This document shows, piece by piece, positions 1-7,883 of a DNA stretch of 57,692 nt (positions are counted from its first letter, which is position 1; each line of letters begins with the position of its first letter). Made by a program: the position numbers and the translations under genes. Origin of the DNA: an uncultured Lachnospiraceae bacterium (GTDB taxonomy: Bacteria; Bacillota; Clostridia; Lachnospirales; Lachnospiraceae); assembly GCA_946407765.1 (NCBI GenBank), contig CAMJPD010000003.1, forward strand, positions 1-57,692. Direction: 5' to 3'. The notes beneath the pieces are model-generated. The model was not told the DNA's origin. It worked only from the letters and a program-made list of their open reading frames with translations, and searched no databases.

Positions 1-363
1 GATATATTCTAGTAGTTTTTTATTTTTTCTATATTCAAATGAATTTAACTTCATTATTTCTACATCAGAAACATTTTGTGATATCTTATCGTTTTCACAT
101 TCTATTATAAACTTATATACTTCTCCTGGAACATAAGGAAAACTTATATCAAATCCAAATGTATCATCTTCTATCTTGCTATTTTTAAGATACTTGTCTG
201 CTACATCTGAGCGTTTAGTATATACGATGTTTGGAATTATAGAGTTATTATCTTTATCATAAACATAAAAATTGGGTTTTGACTTTAAGTCCCTTGGCAA
301 AACCCAACCTTCAATTGTTATATTAGAATCTCTGAGCTTATATATATCTATCTTATACTTCAA
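1..363 (-). CDS. N-terminal part of a probable glycosyltransferase (cut by window start)
   Basis: An open frame of about 121 codons runs off the window's left edge without a stop. It begins at a TTG overlapping the end of the upstream glycosyltransferase gene by 11 nt; a stop codon lies just two codons before it, so TTG is the only ordinary start, with GAGAG about 8 nt ahead. The readable part has a beta-rich look: IEGWVLPRD, then YVYDKDNN, then TKRSDVADKY and FGFDISF. I know this pattern (a GW motif, a residue like Asp or Glu in a short ligand strand, then R-x-DV-x-x-Y and GF-x-I) from the N-terminal domains of some Firmicute family 2 glycosyltransferases. The catalytic domain would be outside the window, so the family call is an inference. 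Translational coupling to the neighbour suggests the same surface polysaccharide pathway. Confidence 0.55.
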   Translation of the reverse strand, partial: MKYKIDIYKLRDSNITIEGWVLPRDLKSKPNFYVYDKDNNSIIPNIVYTKRSDVADKYLKNSKIEDDTFGFDISFPYVPGEVYKFIIECENDKISQNVSDVEIMKLNSFEYRKNKKLLEYI

Positions 364-1306
364 AATTTATTCTCTCTTTTTCTATTACGAGAGGTCTATG
401 CATCACCCTCTGGTTTATGCTTAGAACATATTCTCCAAGGAAACCTATGAAGAATATTTGTATAGATCCAAGAAATAACATACCGATTAGAAGTGGTGCT
501 TGACCTGCAGCAAATCTATCCCAGTAAATTAATTTTAATATTAAATATACTAGCGCAATGACCATGAATACAAAACTACATAAGAAGCCAAATAAAGTTG
601 CAAGCCTAAGTCCTATCTTGGTATATGATGTAAACGAAAGCATTGCAGCATCATATAATGAATAGAATGTATTAGATGTCTTTCCAGATCTTCTAATTCC
701 TTGTTTAAACTTTACTTCTTTTCTATGTGGTGCATATTCTGCAACAAGTCCCCTAAGGAATGGAGTTGGATCATCTAATTTACGAAGGACATCAACAAAC
801 GACCTATCATAAAGTCCAAAACCTGTAAACATCTTAACTTGATCCATATCTGAAAAGCTCTTAATTAATTTATAATATAGTTTCTTAAAAGATTTAAGAA
901 TGAAATTCTCGTAAGATTTATCCTTTACTCCAACAACAACTTCATATCCCTCTTCCCAATACTTTACAAAATCTAGTATAAGTTCTGGAGGATCTTGAAA
1001 GTCTGTTGCCATAAGAATTACTGCATCACCGCTAGCATTAAGTATTCCATAAAATGGAGAATTGAACTGACCAAAATTCCTTAGATTAAATATAGCTTTT
1101 ATATTCTTATTGTCCTTAGCAAGAGCGCGTATCTTATCTCTTGTTAGGTCAGAAGAATTGTTATCTATAAATAACAACTCGTACTCATATTGTGCCAATT
1201 TATTATTAAATAAACCTATTAATTCATTAGCTATAGGCTCAATATTGTCCTGCTCATTATAGCAAGGAAGGACTATGGAAATTTTCTTTTTAAGGCTTGT
1301 TCCCAT
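353..1306 (-). CDS. GtrB/DPM-like family 2 glycosyltransferase
   Basis: The 317-residue protein starts with a GT-A fold: ISIVLPCYNEQDNI (about 9-22), FIDNNSSD (about 46-53) and the metal/sugar-nucleotide motif ATDFQDPPE near residue 100. Two hydrophobic segments close the protein (about 233-260 and 270-295). This is the layout of GtrB/dolichyl-phosphate-mannose-synthase-like enzymes, which move a sugar from a nucleotide donor to undecaprenyl phosphate at the inner face of the membrane. The donor cannot be read from sequence. The ATG at 1306 has no clear Shine-Dalgarno site. The next gene overlaps its stop by 11 nt, so the two are probably cotranscribed and act in cell-surface glycosylation. 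Confidence 0.85.
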   Translation of the reverse strand: MGTSLKKKISIVLPCYNEQDNIEPIANELIGLFNNKLAQYEYELLFIDNNSSDLTRDKIRALAKDNKNIKAIFNLRNFGQFNSPFYGILNASGDAVILMATDFQDPPELILDFVKYWEEGYEVVVGVKDKSYENFILKSFKKLYYKLIKSFSDMDQVKMFTGFGLYDRSFVDVLRKLDDPTPFLRGLVAEYAPHRKEVKFKQGIRRSGKTSNTFYSLYDAAMLSFTSYTKIGLRLATLFGFLCSFVFMVIALVYLILKLIYWDRFAAGQAPLLIGMLFLGSIQIFFIGFLGEYVLSINQRVMHRPLVIEKERINFEV

Positions 1307-1368
1307 ATGTGATATTCTATCATAAATAGTATAAATATTCTACTTAGCATCATAAGTTCTAATCTTAC

Positions 1369-1397
1369 TTGACTGAAATTAGTATATAAACTAAAAT
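1369..1397 (+). promoter_or_regulatory. Promoter of the HigA-like gene
   Basis: TTGACT at 1369-1374 and TAAAAT at 1392-1397 are 17 bp apart, a near-consensus vegetative promoter 25 nt before the ATG at 1423. Confidence 0.7.
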
Positions 1398-1422
1398 ATA
1401 CACATAATAAATAGGGGTATGT

Positions 1423-1716
1423 ATGGTTAAGAAAAATACAAAATCTAAGAGTAGTAAAACTGCATCAAATGCAGATATTAAAAAGATGATAGATAGCGCT
1501 GTTCAAAAATACTATTTAAAAAATGACTTTAAATCATTTGGAGAAAGTCTCCATGAAGCACTACTTGCTAGGAACATGAGCATAAGTACCCTTGCAAGTG
1601 AATCTAAAATCTCACGCATGCAAATTTACAACATACTAAATGGTAAAAAAGAACCAAAGGCCTCAACCCTCTTTAGTATTTTCAAAACTCTAGGAATAAA
1701 AATAAAAATAGTATAA
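1423..1716 (+). CDS. HigA-like helix-turn-helix protein (orphan antitoxin-type regulator)
   Basis: This 97-residue protein has a Lys/Ser-rich first 20 residues and then an XRE/Cro-type helix-turn-helix: SFGESLHEALLARNMS (about 38-53), ISTLASESKISRMQIYNILN (about 53-72) and KKEPKASTLFSIFKTLG. The arrangement resembles HigA-type antidotes of addiction modules, which bind a toxin and repress their own promoter. No toxin gene lies next to it: upstream is a divergent glycosyltransferase and downstream a convergent DJ-1 gene. It has its own promoter, an AGGGG ribosome site 5 nt before the ATG and a terminator straight after the stop, so it is a one-gene unit. It may be an orphan regulator or a relic of a module. 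Confidence 0.7.
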   Translation: MVKKNTKSKSSKTASNADIKKMIDSAVQKYYLKNDFKSFGESLHEALLARNMSISTLASESKISRMQIYNILNGKKEPKASTLFSIFKTLGIKIKIV

Positions 1717-1747
1717 AAAGCCGCACCCTTAGGTGCGGTCTTTTTAT
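1717..1747. terminator. Bidirectional terminator between HigA-like and DJ-1 genes
   Basis: CCGCACC (1721-1727) pairs with GGTGCGG (1732-1738) around a CTTA loop. A T-run follows on both strands, so it can end both convergent genes. Confidence 0.9.
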
Positions 1748-2397
1748 TATTTGTTATATATAATTTCATTTGAAATCTTTTTGCTTTTTTCTTCTCCGAA
1801 TAATGTGTTGATAAGTTCTAGGGCAAAGTCTATTGCGGTGCCGACTCCTTTTGATGTGATGATGTTTTCATCTACTACTACATTTTTATCTTGCCAGTTT
1901 ATATTATCTAAACCTTCTCCGCACCCTGGGTAGCAAGTTATATTTTTATTATTTAATATTCCTGCTTTATGAAGAACCATAGGACCTGCACAAATTGCAC
2001 TTATATATATTCCTTTTTTATATTGGTAATCTAAATATTTAAGTAAGGTTTTATCGCTCATTAGATTATTAACATTACCCATGCCGCCAGGTATTACTAC
2101 CATATCTACACTAGCAAGATCTAAAAAATCTTCATCATCAAATGATGTATCTTCAAAATCTAATATAGAAAAATCGGCATAAAAGGCTATATCGTGGCTT
2201 CCTATTATTAAAGTTTCAAGCTCTTCGGAATAGTCTTCATTATCTTTTATATTTTTTATTGAGTCTCTTTCTTCTTTATCAAGTACTTTTATTACTGTAA
2301 CATCTGCCCCTGCACGCTTTAAAAGATCAACTGAGGTTAAGGCTTCAACTTCTTCAACGCCATTTGATAAAAAAACTTGTACTTTCTTTTCTTCCAT
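1747..2397 (-). CDS. DJ-1/PfpI family protein
   Basis: The 216-residue protein carries the DJ-1/PfpI signature: NGVEEVEAL near the start (conserved Glu15) and the nucleophile elbow AICAGPM with Cys136; PGGMGN lies at 103-108. The family covers glyoxalase III/deglycase-like proteins, chaperones and oxidative-stress sensors, so the reaction cannot be fixed. Compared with the usual 180-190 residues it has an acidic insertion of roughly 25 residues (about 40-65, DKEERDSIKNIKDN...). It is the last gene of an operon with the CvfB-like and PAP2 genes (7 nt after CvfB) and ends at the shared terminator. Confidence 0.88.
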   Translation of the reverse strand: MEEKKVQVFLSNGVEEVEALTSVDLLKRAGADVTVIKVLDKEERDSIKNIKDNEDYSEELETLIIGSHDIAFYADFSILDFEDTSFDDEDFLDLASVDMVVIPGGMGNVNNLMSDKTLLKYLDYQYKKGIYISAICAGPMVLHKAGILNNKNITCYPGCGEGLDNINWQDKNVVVDENIITSKGVGTAIDFALELINTLFGEEKSKKISNEIIYNK

Positions 2398-2404
2398 TAA
2401 AACC

Positions 2405-3052
2405 TCACTTTATAATTTTAATACTATCTTCTAAAATTTCTATTCTATGCTCTTTATATAGCCCGCCTATTGCTGATTTAAAAGCACTCTTACTTAAGCC
2501 AAAATCTTTTTCTACTGTTTTTGGGTCTGCTTTTTTGTCATTGTATGGAAGAGTCCCGTCATATTTTGATTTTATAAGCACATATACTCTTTCAATATTA
2601 TATTCATATTCTTTTTTCTTAGTAACATAGGTTTTATTTTCAAAAGCATCAGCAAACTTATTTGTGAACATTGTGCTACATAGGCGCTCTGACTTATCAA
2701 TGTACATATATACTTTAACCTTATCGCCTTTTTTTATTTCTCCTCTTATTTCGGCATAAGGAAGAAATAAATCTCTTTCTAATCCCATAGAAAGATATGC
2801 ACCATTTTCGCTTATGTCATTTACTTTAAGCATAGATATCTGCCCAAGTGTAATAAATGGTTTTCTCTTTGTAGCAATGAGCCTTCCGCGGCTATCTTTA
2901 TAAAGAAAAACTTTTAGTTTATCTCCTATACTCTCGCTCCCTTCTAATTCTTTCTTAGGAAGAAGGACTGTGTCTTTTTTATCATCTGCAAGATAAGCAC
3001 CTATATTTGAAATATGATCAATTTTTAGATATTGGATTTTACCTAGTTCCAT
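2405..3052 (-). CDS. cvfB: CvfB-like S1-domain RNA-binding protein
   Basis: The 215-residue protein begins with two S1-like beta-barrel modules (about 1-65 and 66-130; repeated patterns IGAYLADDKKD and NGAYLSMGLERDLFLP) and ends in a winged-helix-like part (VEKDFGLSKSAFKSAIGGLY). This is the layout of CvfB/YitL, a conserved RNA-binding protein tied to virulence-gene expression in staphylococci. It is shorter than the usual 280-300 residues and seems to lack the third S1 repeat. Its ATG shares one base with the end of the PAP2 gene, so translation is coupled. Confidence 0.82.
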   Translation of the reverse strand: MELGKIQYLKIDHISNIGAYLADDKKDTVLLPKKELEGSESIGDKLKVFLYKDSRGRLIATKRKPFITLGQISMLKVNDISENGAYLSMGLERDLFLPYAEIRGEIKKGDKVKVYMYIDKSERLCSTMFTNKFADAFENKTYVTKKKEYEYNIERVYVLIKSKYDGTLPYNDKKADPKTVEKDFGLSKSAFKSAIGGLYKEHRIEILEDSIKIIK

Positions 3053-3708
3053 TATTTATTATATATTTTTCTTGCGACTGCATTATATAAGCTTGCAAGG
3101 GCTGATCCTAGTAAAATCCCACCTATGATATCAGTAAACCAATGAACACCAGCTACCATTCTTGTAAATATTGTGGCTACAATAATTGCCATGCAAAATG
3201 TTGTAGCAAACCATTTATTATCTTCATCTTTTATTTTATACTCAAACTGAGTTTTAAGGGCAAGCATAATTGAAATTGCCATAAATGTATGTGTTGATGG
3301 ATAAGATGGCTCAAGAACTACATTTAATATAACTGGTCTGTAGTTTATTATAAGAACCTTATCAAATAGTATATATATACCTACGATAAGTGCAAAATAA
3401 ACCATTAATGCAATAAGTCCGGCATCTGCTTTTTTAAGACTTTTTTTCTTTACTATATCTATAATAGTATAAATAAAAAAGCCAAATGCCGTTGCAATAA
3501 TGATGCATCCAAGAACTGTTGATATGTTGTGGAACAGTTCATTCCATGGAAATACAACAACAAAAAAGTGATTTATAGTTGAAAGACCAACTTTAGATTC
3601 ATTAGGTCCTATAGGTCCTACATCCACTCTGCTTGCTGTTATTGTAAATGCAATGAATGCAACAAAAAGTATAATTGTATTTAAAAAATCTTTATTAATT
3701 TTCTTCAT
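3052..3708 (-). CDS. PAP2-family membrane phosphatase
   Basis: This 218-residue membrane protein has all three phosphatase motifs of the type 2 phosphatidic acid phosphatase family: K117-x6-R124-P125, PSTH with His140, and TRMVAGVHWFTD with Arg183, His189 and Asp193. About five or six hydrophobic helices surround them. Family members dephosphorylate lipid phosphates, including undecaprenyl pyrophosphate (BcrC type) and phosphatidic acid; the substrate here is not readable. It lies 15 nt after the small gene at 3724-3930 and overlaps the CvfB gene by 1 nt, so it belongs to that four-gene operon. Confidence 0.88.
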   Translation of the reverse strand: MKKINKDFLNTIILFVAFIAFTITASRVDVGPIGPNESKVGLSTINHFFVVVFPWNELFHNISTVLGCIIIATAFGFFIYTIIDIVKKKSLKKADAGLIALMVYFALIVGIYILFDKVLIINYRPVILNVVLEPSYPSTHTFMAISIMLALKTQFEYKIKDEDNKWFATTFCMAIIVATIFTRMVAGVHWFTDIIGGILLGSALASLYNAVARKIYNK

Positions 3709-3723
3709 ATCAATTCCTTAAAA

Positions 3724-3930
3724 TTATTTTTTCATATTCTTGAGTTTTTCTAGTAGAGCAATATCTTTCTTATCGATTTTGATATTAGAGCTTACAGCAT
3801 CCTCTCCTGGTCTCGTAATAGAAATTTCTATTACTGTTTCTTCTGCTATAGGCTTAGACATTATATTTTTCAAAAATGAAATGAATTTTGGGTGGCGCAT
3901 TGCAAATGCAGCCATTTCTAATGTAGGCAT
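3724..3930 (-). CDS. Small conserved-looking protein of unknown function
   Basis: I do not recognise this 68-residue protein. It starts MPTLEMAAFAMRHPKF, has a short amphipathic stretch (FISFLKNIM) and ends in a charged helix (KKDIALLEKLKNMKK). A longer frame opens 33 nt earlier, but the ATG at 3930 is preceded by a perfect AAGGAGG with good spacing, which decides the start. It is the first gene of the operon with PAP2, CvfB and DJ-1 and sits under a promoter back to back with that of rubrerythrin. There is no signal peptide or membrane segment, so it is probably cytoplasmic. Confidence 0.7.
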   Translation of the reverse strand: MPTLEMAAFAMRHPKFISFLKNIMSKPIAEETVIEISITRPGEDAVSSNIKIDKKDIALLEKLKNMKK

Positions 3931-3953
3931 ATGTCCCTCCTTGTTACTTGTAT

Positions 3954-3982
3954 ATAATATCAAATATTTAAAATATAATCAA
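3954..3982 (-). promoter_or_regulatory. Promoter of the small protein/PAP2/cvfB/DJ-1 operon
   Basis: On the minus strand TTGATT (3977-3982) and TATTAT (3954-3959) are 17 bp apart, followed by the AAGGAGG of the first gene. Confidence 0.6.
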
Positions 3983-3991
3983 AGCATAAAG

Positions 3992-4020
3992 TTGACCGAA
4001 AATTGATATTATGATAATAT
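3992..4020 (+). promoter_or_regulatory. Rubrerythrin promoter
   Basis: TTGACC (3992-3997) and TAATAT (4015-4020) are 17 bp apart, leading to CTAGGAGG before the ATG at 4048. I see no clear PerR-type inverted repeat over it. Confidence 0.7.
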
Positions 4021-4047
4021 AGTACAAAAGATCTAGGAGGTAGATTT

Positions 4048-4584
4048 ATGTCAAAGTATGATGGAACACAAACACAGAAAAACCTTGAGACAGCATTTGC
4101 TGGTGAGTCTCAAGCAAGAAATAAGTATACTTATTTTGCAAAGGTAGCTCGCGAAGAAGGACTTGAACAAATTGCTTCAATTTTTGAACACACTGCATTC
4201 AACGAAAAGGAGCATGCTAAAATTTGGTTTAATGAATTAGGCGGAATTGGAGATACAAAGGCTAACCTTCTTGCTGCAGCAACAGGTGAAAACCATGAGT
4301 GGACAGAAATGTATAAGGAATTTGCTGAAACAGCTAGAAAGGAAGGATTTGATGCACTTGCTCTTAAGTTTGAAATGGTAGGTGCTATTGAAAAGCGTCA
4401 CGAAGAAAGATACAGAACTCTCCTTAACAACATTGAAACAGCTAAAGTATTTGAAAAGAGTGAAGTTAAGATTTGGGAATGCCGTAACTGTGGTCATATC
4501 GTAGTAGGAACAAAGGCTCCTGGCGTATGTCCAGTATGTCTATATAAGCAAGCTTACTTTGAGATTTCTGCTGAAAACTTCTAA
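4048..4584 (+). CDS. rbr: Rubrerythrin
   Basis: The 178-residue protein has the two-part rubrerythrin layout. The ferritin-like four-helix domain (about 10-135) carries the di-iron ligands in E20-S-Q-A-R, EKEHAK (53-58) and EKRHEERY (115-122). The C-terminal rubredoxin domain holds one iron on Cys145, Cys148, Cys161 and Cys164 (WECRNCG and CPVC). The family reduces hydrogen peroxide with electrons from rubredoxin or NAD(P)H systems and protects anaerobes from oxygen. It is a single-gene unit with its own promoter, strong ribosome site and terminator; its balanced codon use hints at high expression. Confidence 0.96.
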   Translation: MSKYDGTQTQKNLETAFAGESQARNKYTYFAKVAREEGLEQIASIFEHTAFNEKEHAKIWFNELGGIGDTKANLLAAATGENHEWTEMYKEFAETARKEGFDALALKFEMVGAIEKRHEERYRTLLNNIETAKVFEKSEVKIWECRNCGHIVVGTKAPGVCPVCLYKQAYFEISAENF

Positions 4585-4611
4585 TTAATTAAAATTAATT
4601 AAGAACTATTA

Positions 4612-4648
4612 ATAAAAATCCACGCTATCTCGCGTGGATTTTTTATTT
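4612..4648. terminator. Bidirectional terminator of rubrerythrin and malQ
   Basis: ATCCACGC (4618-4625) pairs with GCGTGGAT (4632-4639), with A-run before and T-run after, serving both convergent genes. Confidence 0.9.
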
Positions 4649-6133
4649 TCTCTTAGTTCCTACCGTAAGTTTTGTTAATTCATCACAAAATTTATCTGAG
4701 AATAGTTCATCTTCATTAAATATATAAGACCAATTCTTATCCCCTACTGTTCCTGGGGTGTTTATTCTTCCTACACTTCCTATTCCTAAAATATCTTGTG
4801 GCGTTGAAATAACTAAATTAGAATTGGAATTATATAATACTTTAAGAGCTGCAATATTTATATCTACATAAGGATTTGACCTTAGATAATCTTTAGTAAA
4901 TTTTTCATCTATCTCATCAAGTTTAGCAAACCAACCACAAAACGTATCATTATCATGTGTTCCTAGGTAGGCAACAGAATTTTTAGGATAATTGTGAGGA
5001 AGATAAACCTCACTATTTCCTGATTTATGGTTGATTGCAAATTGAAATACTTTCATTCCTGGGAAGTCTACTTTATGGAGCAAATCGATTACTTCCGCAG
5101 TAATAAATCCAAGGTCTTCTGCAATAAATTCTGTATTCTTAAATTTAGATTTTAATATATTAAAAAATTCTTCTCCAAAACTCTTGTTCCAGGTGCCGTG
5201 CTTTGCATCTTCTTCATTAATATCAATAGAATAATAAGATTCGTATCCTCTAAAATGATCTATGCGTATACAGTCGTACAACTTAGATAAGTGCGAGAAC
5301 TTATTTATCATATATTCATAATTAGTTTTTCTTAAGTTTTCAAAGTCATATACAGGATTTCCCCATAACTGACCATCTGGGCTATATGCATCAGGTGGAC
5401 AACCTGCAATTCTAATAGGAGATCTATTTTCATCTAGATAAAAGTTTTCATAATATGCCCATACGTCAACAGAATCTGGTGAGCTATAAATAGGAGCATC
5501 TCCTATAATTTTTATTCTCTTATTCTCAGCATATGATTTAAGTTTATTCCACATTTCAAAAAATAAATATTGCTCAAAAACATAATAATTAATCAATTCT
5601 CTGTTATCATTTTCGAATTTTAATAAACAATCATTTTTATGTAGTTTTAGATCATTATCCCATTTAGTAAATGGAAGACCTAACATTTTTTCTTTTATTG
5701 ACTTAAAAACTGCATACTCATATACATTATATTCATCCTTAAATATAAATTTCTCTAGGTTTTTTACATTCTTTCTATCATTAATAAAATTTTCATATGC
5801 TATCCTAAGTAAATTCTTTTTATATTTTTTTACTTCACCATAATCAATATGTGAATCTCTGATTTCAATTTCTGATATATCTGATCTTAATATTAATCCT
5901 TGTTCATACAAATAATCTGGTGAGATGAACAATGGGTTTCCAGCATAAGAAGAAATTGAATAATAAGGAGAATTAGATTCTTCTAACGGATTTAGTGGCA
6001 AGACCTGCCAATATTTTTGATAAGATTTTGAAAGCAAATCAATAAATTTATATGCATTAGATCCCAAGTCTCCTATCCCATACTTAGATGGAAGAGAAAA
6101 AACTGGAAGCAATACTCCACTTGATCTATTCAC
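4643..6133 (-). CDS. malQ: 4-alpha-glucanotransferase (amylomaltase)
   Basis: The 496-residue protein has the GH77 pattern: SGVLLPVFSLPSKYGIGDLG at the N-terminus, the nucleophile region CIRIDHFRGYESYY, the acid/base FIAEDLG and the stabiliser THDNDT. It moves alpha-1,4-glucan segments between chains, in maltose or glycogen breakdown in the cytoplasm. It starts with GTG at 6133, backed by TGGAG 5 nt before it; no nearby ATG has such a site. Length is normal for the family. It is the last gene of the five-gene operon, 10 nt after the WYL regulator, which may control it or other sugar genes. Confidence 0.96.
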   Translation of the reverse strand: MNRSSGVLLPVFSLPSKYGIGDLGSNAYKFIDLLSKSYQKYWQVLPLNPLEESNSPYYSISSYAGNPLFISPDYLYEQGLILRSDISEIEIRDSHIDYGEVKKYKKNLLRIAYENFINDRKNVKNLEKFIFKDEYNVYEYAVFKSIKEKMLGLPFTKWDNDLKLHKNDCLLKFENDNRELINYYVFEQYLFFEMWNKLKSYAENKRIKIIGDAPIYSSPDSVDVWAYYENFYLDENRSPIRIAGCPPDAYSPDGQLWGNPVYDFENLRKTNYEYMINKFSHLSKLYDCIRIDHFRGYESYYSIDINEEDAKHGTWNKSFGEEFFNILKSKFKNTEFIAEDLGFITAEVIDLLHKVDFPGMKVFQFAINHKSGNSEVYLPHNYPKNSVAYLGTHDNDTFCGWFAKLDEIDEKFTKDYLRSNPYVDINIAALKVLYNSNSNLVISTPQDILGIGSVGRINTPGTVGDKNWSYIFNEDELFSDKFCDELTKLTVGTKRK

Positions 6134-6143
6134 AAATTCTCCA

Positions 6144-7205
6144 TTACAAATTTTTCAGTGCATTATTGAGATTGGTCTTAATTCTATCTTTAAGCTCAGG
6201 TGGTGATATGACTTTTACTTGTTTAATATATTGCATGAGCCAGTATTCCATAGCGGTTAGAGTTGAGTTAATTTCGATTTTATACTCATACGAGCCCTTT
6301 ACCGCTGACTTTTCTTTATCGCTTAATTTAGTTATTGATGCATTTTTCCCAAACCATTCTATACAATCATCAAGGAGTCTTTCATCTATATAAAACACAA
6401 CTCTTTCCATCTCACCGAAAAACAAATATGGAAGTGACGCAACTTTATTTATATCAAATCCATTCTCATGGCCCTTGATAGTTTTAACATCCTTATATAG
6501 TGAAGAGTCATCAGAAGATGCCTTTTTAGGTGGAGGAATAAGTATTGCATCCATAATATGGTCTATTCTTGTTGCAGACATATTATTTACATCCTCTCTA
6601 AAGCCTATAACATAATATTTCTGATTATGAAGTACTAATCTATATGGAGACATTTCATATGTAGAGTGGTAATGTAATTTCATATCTTCTCCAAATTTTC
6701 CATATTCTATTCTAACTTTTTGTTTTTTCTGTATGGCTTCAGATAGTTTATCTATATTTAAGAATAATGATTGAACTTTGATTCTAACAACATCTTTTAC
6801 AATTGAAACTTTAGTTACATTTGATGAAAATGACTCGCTAGAAAGGCTTGCTATTCTATTGCACAGTTCCTTGGCTTGTTTTTCAGGAATATTTCTGTTA
6901 GCGATTACTGAATCAATTAATAATTGAAGTTCTGAGTCATCAAATTTACGTGATATCATTGCAACTCCGCCTGAACGACTTGACTCTATCTCGAAATCAA
7001 ACTTCTTAGGAAACATTTCGCAGATTTCCATAAGTAATGTAATATCGTCAGCTATTGCTTTTCTCTCTACCTCAACATCATACTCATCCTTAAGATAAGA
7101 TATAATCTGTTGCTGAGTTAGCCCCTTATCTACATTACTGTGTTCCTCAAGAACTCTGAGCAACATGAGAAGTCTGCCTTTTTTCTCATGACTTAGTGTT
7201 GACAT
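6144..7205 (-). CDS. WYL-domain transcriptional regulator
   Basis: This 353-residue protein has an N-terminal winged helix-turn-helix of the DeoR/HTH_11 type (about 8-65, GLTQQQIISYLKDEY and VERKAIADDITLL), then a WYL ligand-binding domain (about 145-240) marked by MSPYRLVLHNQKYYVIGF, and a WCX C-terminal extension (YWLMQYIKQVKVISPPELKDRI). WYL proteins bind nucleic acid fragments or small ligands and regulate diverse genes, so its target is unknown. It lies between deoC and malQ with 10-14 nt gaps, so a role in controlling sugar use is a reasonable guess. Confidence 0.88.
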   Translation of the reverse strand: MSTLSHEKKGRLLMLLRVLEEHSNVDKGLTQQQIISYLKDEYDVEVERKAIADDITLLMEICEMFPKKFDFEIESSRSGGVAMISRKFDDSELQLLIDSVIANRNIPEKQAKELCNRIASLSSESFSSNVTKVSIVKDVVRIKVQSLFLNIDKLSEAIQKKQKVRIEYGKFGEDMKLHYHSTYEMSPYRLVLHNQKYYVIGFREDVNNMSATRIDHIMDAILIPPPKKASSDDSSLYKDVKTIKGHENGFDINKVASLPYLFFGEMERVVFYIDERLLDDCIEWFGKNASITKLSDKEKSAVKGSYEYKIEINSTLTAMEYWLMQYIKQVKVISPPELKDRIKTNLNNALKNL

Positions 7206-7219
7206 AAAATATCTCCCAT

Positions 7220-7873
7220 TTACATTGCACTCTTAACAAGTGATATAATTTTCGAACTACCCAATCTATCGGCACCTAGTGATATAAATTTTATTGCATC
7301 ATCTAAAGTAGAAATACCACCAGCTGCTTTTATTTTCAAATTATTACTGATGTGTTTCTTAAACAAAATTATATCGTCAAATGTGGCACCTCCCTTAGCA
7401 AATCCTGTAGATGTTTTTATATAATCTGCTCCAGAATTAGATACGATTTCACACATTCTTATTTTTTCTTCATCAGTTAGGAGGCAAGTTTCAATAATAA
7501 CCTTTAAAATTTTACCTTTGCAAAAATGTCTTACTTTTTTTATTTCATCTAGTATGTCAGCATAATGCCTATCCTTGACCCACCCTATATTTATCACCAT
7601 GTCGATTTCATCAGCACCATCTTCTATAGCCTGATATGTTTCAAAACATTTTGAATTAGTAGTATTATAGCCGTTAGGAAATCCTATGACGGTACATATT
7701 TTTATTTTGTCTTGAACATATTTCCTAGCTCTTGAGACAAATGAAGGCGGAATACATACAGATGCGGTTTTATATTCTATTGCCTCGTCACATAGTTTTT
7801 TAATATCTTCTATACTTGCATCTTGTTTTAGTAAGGTATGATCAACTTTTTTTAATATCTCAGTGTAATCCAT
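7220..7873 (-). CDS. deoC: Deoxyribose-phosphate aldolase
   Basis: The 217-residue TIM-barrel protein carries DHTLLKQDA at the N-terminus, DMVINIGWVKD (strand 4 region) and the Schiff-base lysine in YIKTSTGFAKGGAT, followed by KAAGGI and LGSS for phosphate binding. It splits 2-deoxyribose 5-phosphate into glyceraldehyde 3-phosphate and acetaldehyde, the last step of deoxynucleoside salvage. The length matches class I bacterial DeoC. No other deo gene is in the window; it sits between an acyltransferase and a WYL regulator with 10-14 nt gaps. Confidence 0.96.
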   Translation of the reverse strand: MDYTEILKKVDHTLLKQDASIEDIKKLCDEAIEYKTASVCIPPSFVSRARKYVQDKIKICTVIGFPNGYNTTNSKCFETYQAIEDGADEIDMVINIGWVKDRHYADILDEIKKVRHFCKGKILKVIIETCLLTDEEKIRMCEIVSNSGADYIKTSTGFAKGGATFDDIILFKKHISNNLKIKAAGGISTLDDAIKFISLGADRLGSSKIISLVKSAM

Positions 7874-7883
7874 AATTCACCAA

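Noticed and set aside
4237..4497. Minus-strand frame inside rubrerythrin
   Set aside because: It is the shadow of the rubrerythrin gene, which has clear motifs and its own signals.
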